Assembly: GCA_946887155.1 (NCBI GenBank)
Contig: CAMPKM010000243.1
Location: forward strand, 1 to 5,293
Direction: 5' to 3'
Source of the DNA: an uncultured Gemmatimonadota bacterium
Lineage (GTDB): Bacteria > Gemmatimonadota > Gemmatimonadetes > Gemmatimonadales > Gemmatimonadaceae
Length of the DNA stretch: 5,293 nt
The notes beneath the pieces were generated by a model. It made no database searches, was not told where the DNA came from, and was given only the letters and a program-made list of their open reading frames with translations. The first letter of the stretch is position 1. Each line of letters begins with the position of its first letter. Below, in pieces: positions 1 through 5,293 of the stretch. The position numbers and the translations under genes are program-made.

Positions 1-2423
1 GGATGGCACTTGGCACGCCGGCGTACATGAGCCCCGAGCAATTTTCCGCCGACGACGTGGACGGCCGGTCGGACCTCTACGCGTTAGGTTGCGTGCTGTT
101 CGAGATGCTCACGGGCCAGCCACCGTTTGCCGGGCAGACGGTCGATGCCCTGCTCCGCCAGCACTTGACCGCCGCGCCGCGTCCCGTGAACGAACTGCGC
201 CCGACGGTGCCGGTCGGCATCGTGCGCGTCGTGGCCCGGTCCCTGGCCAAGGATCCAGCCGAGCGGTTTCCGACGGCGGCCGCACTAGCCGAGGCGATTG
301 CCACGGTGGTGAGTGGCGGGATGACGCCGACGGCTCCCGATTCGCGGCCGGAAGCGCCGAACAACCTCCCCCGCCAACGCACCCGATTCATTGGGCGCGA
401 GAGTGAGCTGGCGGAATGCGCGCGACTGCTTGGTGAAACCAGGCTGCTCACGCTCACCGGTATCGGCGGTTCCGGCAAGACCCGCGTCGCGCTACGCCTG
501 GCCGAGAGCATGCTTCCGTCGTTCCCCGATGGTGTCTGGTTCGTCGACCTGGCGCCGCTGGTGGACGCCGATCGGATCCAGGGAGCGGTGGCTTCGGCGT
601 TAGGTGTTGTGGAAACACCGGATCGTCCACTGATCGATGCCATCGTCGCCACGCTTCGTGGCAAGCGCACCTTGCTGCTGCTCGACAATTGCGAGCACAT
701 GTTGGGCGCGGCGGCCGGGCTCGTGGACTCGCTCCTGACGGCCGACGACGGTATCCGGATCGTGGCGACCAGCCGCGAAGGGCTTGGCGTCGAGGGTGAG
801 CGGCTGGTGGCTATCCGCTCGATGAGCGTACCCACGGACACGCACGCCGACCTGCGTTCGGTGCAGGAATCGGACGCCGTGCGCTTCTTTCTCGATCGTG
901 CGACTGCAGCGCGGCGCGATTTCACCATCGGACCGGACAACGCCACCGCAATCGCCGACATCTGCCGGCGGCTCGATGGCATTCCGCTGGCCATCGAGCT
1001 CGCGGCGGCGCGAGTGAAGATGCTGTCGGTCGAGCAAATCAGGGCCCGCCTCGACGACCGCTTTCGCCTCCTGACCGGCGGCCGATCGGCCGTGCCACGC
1101 CAGCAGACGTTGCTGGCCACGATCCAGTGGAGTTACGAGCAGCTCCACGAAGACGAACAGCAATTGCTGCGCCGGCTGTCGGTTTTTTCCGGGGGCTGGA
1201 CGCTCGAGTCGGCCACGGAAGTCGCCGGCGGCACGCCTGACGAGTTCGAGGTGCTCGATCTCCTGACGCGGCTCGTCGACAAGTCGCTGGTCCTGGTCGA
1301 ACAGGGCGAAACTGAAGCGCGTTATGCGATGCTCGAAACGGTGCGCCAGTACGGCCTCGAGCGGCTGGTGGAATCGGGCGAGTCCGGGTCGATCCGGGAT
1401 CGGCATCTCGCCTACTTCATGAAGCTCGGTGAACAGTGTTACCTCGAGAAGTTCACGCGCGAAGCGTACTGGAACAAACGCCTGACGAGTGAGATCGACA
1501 ACCTGCGGGCGGCGCTGTCATTCGCCCGGGACCAGGACAGCGAGAGGTACGTCACGTTCATCGGCGCGATCGGATACTTCCTCTGGGCGCGATCGTACGT
1601 CCGCGAGGCACGCGAGTACATCAATGATGCGCTGAGCCGGGTGTCGCCGGAGCCGGTACGCCGGTCGTATGCCCGTGCCTTGCGCGGCCAGGCGATTTTT
1701 GCCGGGATGGTCGGTGAAACCAGACAGGCACGTGAGCAGAACGAGCAGGCGCTCACGATGTGGCGGGAGCTGGGCGACGTGGTCGAAACGGGTCACACGC
1801 TCGCGACGCTCGGCTGGTCGTATTTCTTCGCCAACGAAGAGGAGACGGCGTACGCGACGTTCGTCGAACTGCTGGAAATCGCCGAGCAGCTCGGGGATCC
1901 TGTGTACGTCCACCAGGCGAAGGTGGCGCTCGGCCAGGTCCTGGTCGCGCTGTCGCGACTCGAGGAGGCGCGCGCCGTCTCTGGCGAAATCATCGAGTTT
2001 TCGCGCAAGACGGGGGACAAACGCGCGGAGCATTCCGATTGGCATTACCTCGCCGACTGTGCCCTGCTCGCGGGAGACTGCCTGACGAGCCTGAAGCTGT
2101 ACGGAACGAGTCTGGCGCTGGCGGAGGCCATTGGCGACCGGGTCGAGACGAGTTTCGAGCTCGAGGGGATCGCCATGTCGCTGGCCGGCCTGGGCCAACA
2201 CGAGCGCGCATTGCAGCTCCGCGCCGCCGCCCGCGCAGAATGGGCGCGCCATGGCGTGGCGTTCCAGCTCCGGTTCTGGGATGCCCTGACGGACCGGTAC
2301 TTCGGGCCGGCGCAATTGGCGTTAGGCGCGGAGCGTTCGGAGGAAGCCGCGCGAGCTGGCCGGGCGATGTCGTTTGAGGATGCGGTGCGCGAGGGTCACT
2401 TGGCAGCGACCTCAGGTTCCTGA
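1..2423 (+). CDS. Ser/Thr protein kinase fused to STAND (AfsR/MalT-like) ATPase and TPR repeats, 5'-partial
   Basis: Probable cytoplasmic signalling protein coupling a Hanks-type kinase to a nucleotide-driven switch. The gene is cut at the left edge: the ATG at position 3 lies inside the kinase fold (just before GTPAYMSPEQ), so it is not the true start. Numbering from that Met: kinase subdomains VIII-XI at about 1-101 (SPE 10-12, Asp24 in GRSDLYALG, Arg88 in DPAERFP); Pro-rich linker 102-126; NTPase from RFIGRE (128-133), Walker A GIGGSGKT 153-160, Walker B LLLLDNC 224-230, sensor-like ATSRE 255-259, STAND GIPLAIELAAA 326-336; winged-helix-like region about 355-460; TPR-like helices about 490-780. 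The end resembles the LALGAER...GRAMS...AV segment common in this class, but no C-terminal LuxR-type HTH follows. P-loop and Walker B residues are intact, so ATP/GTP binding is likely. The missing N-lobe and HRD/DFG motifs cannot be checked. Domain composition recalls mycobacterial PknK, but orthology is not claimed. All three TTA codons sit in GCGTTAGG octamers (81, 597, 2319). The trigger and kinase substrate are unknown. Confidence 0.93.
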   Translation, partial: MALGTPAYMSPEQFSADDVDGRSDLYALGCVLFEMLTGQPPFAGQTVDALLRQHLTAAPRPVNELRPTVPVGIVRVVARSLAKDPAERFPTAAALAEAIATVVSGGMTPTAPDSRPEAPNNLPRQRTRFIGRESELAECARLLGETRLLTLTGIGGSGKTRVALRLAESMLPSFPDGVWFVDLAPLVDADRIQGAVASALGVVETPDRPLIDAIVATLRGKRTLLLLDNCEHMLGAAAGLVDSLLTADDGIRIVATSREGLGVEGERLVAIRSMSVPTDTHADLRSVQESDAVRFFLDRATAARRDFTIGPDNATAIADICRRLDGIPLAIELAAARVKMLSVEQIRARLDDRFRLLTGGRSAVPRQQTLLATIQWSYEQLHEDEQQLLRRLSVFSGGWTLESATEVAGGTPDEFEVLDLLTRLVDKSLVLVEQGETEARYAMLETVRQYGLERLVESGESGSIRDRHLAYFMKLGEQCYLEKFTREAYWNKRLTSEIDNLRAALSFARDQDSERYVTFIGAIGYFLWARSYVREAREYINDALSRVSPEPVRRSYARALRGQAIFAGMVGETRQAREQNEQALTMWRELGDVVETGHTLATLGWSYFFANEEETAYATFVELLEIAEQLGDPVYVHQAKVALGQVLVALSRLEEARAVSGEIIEFSRKTGDKRAEHSDWHYLADCALLAGDCLTSLKLYGTSLALAEAIGDRVETSFELEGIAMSLAGLGQHERALQLRAAARAEWARHGVAFQLRFWDALTDRYFGPAQLALGAERSEEAARAGRAMSFEDAVREGHLAATSGS

Positions 2424-2430
2424 ACCTGAG
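2411..2430 (+). terminator. Palindrome spanning the kinase stop codon, possible hairpin/terminator
   Basis: Perfect 9-base arms, CTCAGGTTC (2411-2419) and GAACCTGAG (2422-2430), flank a two-base centre. As RNA this would fold as an 8-bp stem with a CCUG tetraloop. The TGA stop (2421-2423) begins in the loop. No T-run follows, so a canonical intrinsic terminator is not supported. It could instead act as a 3'-end stabilising hairpin or a Rho-assisted stop, or be chance within coding sequence. The symmetry is seen directly; the function is inference. Confidence 0.35.
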
Positions 2431-2578
2431 CGGCACTACCGCGGACAGCCAGTCATCCCCCCCCGTTGATATGCCGTGAGGGGTTTCACGCCATTTCCGC
2501 GCGTTACCTGACAGGGGCGAAAACAGGATCTCCCGGCGTCGGGCGCTCCAACTCCTATCCCCGTCCCAGGAGGCAGTC
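2424..2578 (+). other. Intergenic spacer upstream of the S8 peptidase
   Basis: This 155-base gap separates the kinase stop from the protease start. It contains a run of eight C (2457-2464), a weak small hairpin (CGTGA 2475-2479 with TCACG 2486-2490, loop GGGGTT), and the protease Shine-Dalgarno. I found no convincing sigma70-like -35/-10 pair: TTGATA (2466-2471) has no acceptable -10 at normal spacing. The length leaves room for a promoter of a type I cannot recognise. No small ORF with a credible RBS is seen. Confidence 0.5.
2568..2573 (+). promoter_or_regulatory. Shine-Dalgarno of the S8 peptidase gene
   Basis: A perfect AGGAGG lies five bases before the ATG at 2579. It fixes the translation start and suggests efficient, independent initiation of the protease. 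Confidence 0.85.
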
Positions 2579-4270
2579 ATGCAACACAGCTCGTCTCGGC
2601 AACAGAACAACCTCGGCCGAGTGAACAATTACCGACGTTTTCTGGCAGCCATCGCATTCATTGCCTTTGCTGCTTGCGACAAGGTGCCGGACGCGACCGC
2701 ACCTACACCGCCCTCTTCGGCGAACGCCATCAGTGCCCAGGACGGTCGCATGGCCCCTGGCGTGATCGAAGCGATTCGTGCCGGAAGCAATCCACGTATC
2801 GTCGTCGCCCTGGACGTGCCACAACTGGCAGTGACGACCATGGATCCCGTATCACGCCAGGGTGGACTGGCCGTGCCGCCGGGCCTCGCGCGCCTTCGTG
2901 CGGACGTTGCAGCGGCGCAGCGTTCAACAATCGGCCGCGCCCGACGCGACGCACTCTTCGCGCTTCGTCAATACGAGAACGTCCCTGCGTTCGCGGCGAA
3001 TGTCACGTCTGAAGAAGCCGTGCGCGCGATTGCCAGTGATCCGAGCGTGAGGCGCATCGATCTTGACGTTGGCGGCACCGGGCAGCTCGCGAGCACCGTA
3101 CGTGTCATATCCGCGAATGAGAGGCACGACATCGGGAACAAGGGGCAGGGCGTCGTGGTCGCCATTCTCGACAGTGGCATCGATACCGACCACCCGGACC
3201 TCAGCGATGCCATCGTTCATCAGGCCTGCTTCGGATACAAGGAAGGCAACGACGGTAGTGGATTCTGTCCTGACGGGACAGATCGACAGGTTGGCGCAGG
3301 TGCTGCCGAGGATGACGCGGGCCACGGAACGTTCGTGTCTGGTGTCGTGGCGTCGAATGGAATCGTCAGCGCCCCGGGCGTCGCGCCCGCCGCAAGCATC
3401 GTCGCCATCAAGGTCACCGACGCCTGCAGTCTCGCTGGCTGTTTTTACCATTTCAGCGAGATCGTTGCGGCGCTGGATTACCTCATTGCGAACAACGCAA
3501 CGCTCAAGGTGCAAGCGATCAACATGAGCTTTGGTACCAGCGAACTCTTTGCCGACGCGTGTGACGACGCTGCGGCGTACACCATGGCGGGTGCCGCGGC
3601 GATCAAGACCCTTCGCGCCATGGGCGTCATTGCGTTCGCTGCCGCTGGAAACAACGGCTCCAGCACGCTGATGACCGCGCCGGGCTGCCTGAGCAACGTG
3701 GTGTCAGTCGGCGTGTCGGACAATTTCGATCAGGCTAGCGCGCGGTCGAACAGCAATTCTTCGACAGACGTGTTTGCGCCGGGTGTGGTGCTCACTTCAG
3801 ACGGGAAGGACGGCCTCACGTTCACGGTCACCAATGGCGGCACGAGTGGCGCATCTCCGCACGCGGCCGGGTGCGCCCTGCTGCTTATCGATTCCGGCGA
3901 AGCGCTCACTCCCGCGGCGATCGAGACACGAATCAAGACGAGTCCATTCACCGTTACGGACCCGAAAAACGGCCTCTCGTTTCCACGTCTCGACTGCTCG
4001 TATTCGGCAATCGCCGCCCTGCGAGGACTGATGGATCGCATGGGAACGATGGGACTGCCTGGTGGATCCGCCGCCTCGTATCTCACGATCCTGAATGGAG
4101 CGCTCGCGAGTCTCGAGGCAAGCAATGTGCAACTTGCCGAACTTCAACTCACCTTCTTCATGAGCCGAGTGCGCCAAAAGTCTGGCAAGCAGCTCACGTC
4201 AGCGGATGCTGATGTGTTGCTGCTCGCGGCAAACCGAGTGATTGCCGGCGCCCGACTGGGCTACCTGTAA
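2579..4270 (+). CDS. Subtilisin-like S8 serine peptidase, predicted lipoprotein zymogen with C-terminal helical module
   Basis: Exported endopeptidase of family S8, 563 residues, complete. The start is set by the AGGAGG five bases upstream. The N-terminus has a basic n-region (Arg19-Arg20), a short hydrophobic stretch 21-32 and a lipobox-like FAAC ending at Cys33, so lipid anchoring is likely. Phe at -3 is permitted but not ideal; the twin Arg does not fit the RRxFL Tat pattern. A Ser/Pro/Thr-rich linker (about 38-52) precedes an I9-inhibitor-like propeptide (about 72-165, with YENVPAFAANV and SVRRIDLD). In the catalytic domain (about 185-483) I see Asp198 (AILDSGID), His249 (AGHGTFVSG), oxyanion Asn358 (AAAGNNG) and Ser423 (GTSGASPHAAG, Gly replacing the usual Met after the Ser). 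Eight cysteines remain after Cys33 (217, 230, 283, 288, 328, 370, 432, 473), suggesting disulfides. The tail, about 494-563, looks like a FIMAH-type helical module. The gene follows the kinase gene by 155 bp and converges on the vWA gene. Substrate unknown: nutrient digestion, surface maturation or antagonism are all possible. Confidence 0.96.
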   Translation: MQHSSSRQQNNLGRVNNYRRFLAAIAFIAFAACDKVPDATAPTPPSSANAISAQDGRMAPGVIEAIRAGSNPRIVVALDVPQLAVTTMDPVSRQGGLAVPPGLARLRADVAAAQRSTIGRARRDALFALRQYENVPAFAANVTSEEAVRAIASDPSVRRIDLDVGGTGQLASTVRVISANERHDIGNKGQGVVVAILDSGIDTDHPDLSDAIVHQACFGYKEGNDGSGFCPDGTDRQVGAGAAEDDAGHGTFVSGVVASNGIVSAPGVAPAASIVAIKVTDACSLAGCFYHFSEIVAALDYLIANNATLKVQAINMSFGTSELFADACDDAAAYTMAGAAAIKTLRAMGVIAFAAAGNNGSSTLMTAPGCLSNVVSVGVSDNFDQASARSNSNSSTDVFAPGVVLTSDGKDGLTFTVTNGGTSGASPHAAGCALLLIDSGEALTPAAIETRIKTSPFTVTDPKNGLSFPRLDCSYSAIAALRGLMDRMGTMGLPGGSAASYLTILNGALASLEASNVQLAELQLTFFMSRVRQKSGKQLTSADADVLLLAANRVIAGARLGYL

Positions 4271-4284
4271 TCGTGGCAACCGCG

Positions 4285-4317
4285 CGGCTTTCACCGTCAG
4301 CGCGGTCGGTAAAGCCG
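4285..4317. terminator. Bulged hairpin just after the S8 peptidase stop
   Basis: CGGCTTT (4285-4291) pairs with AAAGCCG (4311-4317). After a single bulged C (4292), ACCG (4293-4296) pairs with CGGT (4307-4310). This gives 11 bp and a ten-base loop, 15 bases after the TAA. An alternative 7-bp pairing, ACCGCGC (4279-4285) with GCGCGGT (4300-4306), competes with it. No T-run on either strand follows, so a Rho-independent terminator is only a possibility. Confidence 0.35.
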
Positions 4318-4341
4318 GCGGAAGAACGACGGGGCCGGCTG

Positions 4342-4379
4342 CTGCCCACGCACAAGTCAGAGCGCTTGTGCGTGGGCAG
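4342..4379. terminator. Perfect 15-bp inverted repeat between convergent genes, probable bidirectional terminator hairpin
   Basis: CTGCCCACGCACAAG (4342-4356) and CTTGTGCGTGGGCAG (4365-4379) are exact reverse complements separated by eight bases. The stem is long and GC-rich and sits between the stops of the S8 peptidase (4270) and the vWA gene (4428), where a shared two-way terminator is expected. Neither strand has the classical U-tract after the stem: the + side continues TTTCGCC and the - side continues GC-rich. It may be a U-tract-less terminator or an mRNA 3'-end protector. A smaller pair, AGCCGGC (4313-4319) with GCCGGCT (4334-4340), lies immediately before it and competes with the upstream hairpin. 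Confidence 0.6.
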
Positions 4380-4427
4380 TTCGCCGACGGCGAGTTGATC
4401 CTACCCTGGCGAGAACCGACAACGCGG

Positions 4428-5293
4428 CTACCGCTTGTCGATGTTCAGCGCCGACTGATAGCTCGACGGTGCGTCCTCGCGAAGATCCGACTTCGCATAC
4501 CTGACCTTCCGCGCCATGACGTATGCTTCGCGGTGACTTTCCGTGCCCCAGGCGTGACCCACGCGATCCTCCACCTGACGCAACGTGTGAAGCAGCTCGG
4601 ACGCATCCGGTAAACCATCCACGTACGCCTTGAAGTCCCGTCGCGACCGGCGCATCCACTGCTCCGCCTCACCGAACTCGCCACGCTCGTTCAGCTCCAG
4701 CGCCCGCGCGATAATGTGCGCGTGCCAGAGCTTCGCGGCGCGCGACGCCAGCAGCTCATCACGCTCGCCAGGCGCCGACACCGAATCGGCGACCAGCTGC
4801 GCCGAACGATGCTCCTGGTCACGGTCCATCCACGTCGCATCCACGCGCATGCGCCGCCCCTCGCTCGACGGCCGGAAGAGCACGACGGCCCGCACTTCCC
4901 TGCCCGTTCCCACACGGTCGAACCGCGACTCGATGCGCGCGCCGTGGCGCCGAGCGTCGCCGCCGACCAGCAGCCATCGCGATGTACGTTCCGGATCGAC
5001 GTGGATCCTCAAGTCGCGCGCACCAATCGTCCGCAACGCGCGCAGCTCGCCCAACACGATCTCCACGATCTCGTCAGGCTGCGACGCGTGATGGAACTCT
5101 CCCTGTCCGCCCTCGGCCAGCGCCGTCAACTGGTCGGCCTGGTAGTCAGACCCGATGCCGACCGTGATCGTGCGGATCCCGCGCTCCGCCAGGCCGGACG
5201 CGTGCCGCCGCATCGGCATCGGCTCGGTGAGCCCGTGATTGCCCATCCCGTCGGACAGCACGAGGACCCAACTGTCGGCGTTCTGCGACCCCC
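4428..5293 (-). CDS. von Willebrand factor A (vWA) domain protein, 5'-partial
   Basis: The C-terminal 287 residues of a vWA protein; the reading frame is open to the right edge, so the true start is outside. The GTG at 5261 is internal to the fold and should not be taken as the start. Numbering from the first full codon (5291): the vWA second half is WVLVLSDG (8-15; Asp14 fits the third metal-site/MIDAS loop position), then RGIRTITVGIGSDY (37-50) and QLTALAEGGQGEFHHASQPDEI (54-75), the signature order of YfbK/Ca-activated-channel-homologue type vWA domains. The DxSxS metal motif would lie outside the window. A beta-rich segment follows (about 88-160, for example LRIHVDP and REVRAVVLF), then an Arg/Glu-rich helical region (about 176-265) that I cannot assign. 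No transmembrane segment is visible in this part. vWA domains usually mediate metal-dependent protein binding; the partner here is unknown. The gene ends in TAG, 157 bp from the convergent peptidase. Confidence 0.9.
   Translation of the reverse strand, partial: GSQNADSWVLVLSDGMGNHGLTEPMPMRRHASGLAERGIRTITVGIGSDYQADQLTALAEGGQGEFHHASQPDEIVEIVLGELRALRTIGARDLRIHVDPERTSRWLLVGGDARRHGARIESRFDRVGTGREVRAVVLFRPSSEGRRMRVDATWMDRDQEHRSAQLVADSVSAPGERDELLASRAAKLWHAHIIARALELNERGEFGEAEQWMRRSRRDFKAYVDGLPDASELLHTLRQVEDRVGHAWGTESHREAYVMARKVRYAKSDLREDAPSSYQSALNIDKR

Noticed and set aside
3..5. ATG at position 3 as the start of the kinase gene
   Set aside because: It falls within the kinase activation segment just before GTPAYMSPEQ. 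A kinase lacking its N-lobe and catalytic loop is improbable, so the gene is cut by the window edge.
77..1120. Long reverse-strand open frame (347 codons) opposite the kinase/ATPase
   Set aside because: It is antisense to a clear kinase–ATPase gene. Its product is low-complexity Ser/Arg/Ala-rich with no motif, as expected of a shadow frame in GC-rich DNA.
600..1406. Second reverse-strand open frame (268 codons) over the ATPase region
   Set aside because: It overlaps the NTPase coding sequence with intact Walker B and GIPLA motifs, and shows no domain or RBS of its own.
431..1721. Direct repeat GGTGAAACCAG in the kinase gene, near 432 and near 1711
   Set aside because: Both copies encode Gly-Glu-Thr-Arg in unrelated domains. 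A single short coincidence with no wider similarity.
1518..2315. Reverse-strand open frame (265 codons) over the TPR region
   Set aside because: Its composition is Arg/Gln/Leu-rich without a recognisable motif, and it is fully antisense to the TPR helices. Treated as a shadow.
2636..2686. Twin-arginine (Tat) export signal on the peptidase
   Set aside because: Arg-Arg is followed directly by Phe-Leu rather than x-Phe-Leu, and the hydrophobic core is short and ends in a lipobox. Sec export with lipid anchoring fits better.
4242..4613. Forward open frame (123 codons) spanning the peptidase end, spacer and vWA gene end
   Set aside because: It overlaps the coding ends of two well-supported genes, has no Shine-Dalgarno and runs through the 15-bp inverted repeat.
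4630..5091. Forward open frame (153 codons) opposite the vWA gene
   Set aside because: Its product is Ser/Arg-rich and motif-free, antisense to a conserved vWA frame.
5222..5263. VLSDGMGNHG resembles the DGMGGH motif of PP2C phosphatases, tempting next to a protein kinase
   Set aside because: The following order (RGIRTITVGIGSDY, then LAEGGQGEFHH) is that of a vWA domain. No other PP2C metal motifs follow, so the similarity is convergent.

Overview
The window is GC-rich, densely coding bacterial DNA. It holds three protein genes, two of them cut by the window edges. The organism looks like an environmental, probably diderm bacterium rich in Hanks-type kinases. Gemmatimonadota is my best guess, with Acidobacteriota or Myxococcota as alternatives. 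The guess rests on the kinase–STAND-ATPase–TPR fusion, a lipoprotein subtilase with a small helical C-terminal module, and a recurring GCGTTAGG octamer. It is inference from style, not from a marker gene.

Layout. (1) Positions 1-2423, + strand: the 3' part of a large signalling protein. It has the C-terminal lobe of a Ser/Thr protein kinase, a STAND/AfsR-type NTPase with intact Walker A and B, a winged-helix region and a TPR superhelix. The kinase N-lobe and true start lie before the window. (2) Positions 2424-2578: a 155-bp spacer with a palindrome over the preceding stop codon, a C8 tract and a strong Shine-Dalgarno. (3) Positions 2579-4270, + strand: a complete S8 (subtilisin-like) peptidase with lipoprotein-type signal, I9-like propeptide, full Asp/His/Asn/Ser catalytic set and a C-terminal helical module. 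(4) Positions 4271-4427: a 157-bp convergent spacer with two strong hairpins. (5) Positions 4428-5293, - strand: the C-terminal 287 residues of a von Willebrand factor A (vWA) domain protein whose 5' end lies past the right edge.

How they relate. The kinase/STAND gene and the protease are co-directional, but the gap, the hairpin at the first stop and the protease's own RBS argue against tight coupling. The vWA gene is convergent, so it is a separate transcription unit. The kinase–ATPase–TPR protein is a plausible cytoplasmic sensor/switch. The protease acts outside the cytoplasm. I see no sequence evidence that the three form one system. There is no tRNA, rRNA, CRISPR array, insertion sequence or attachment site that I can support.
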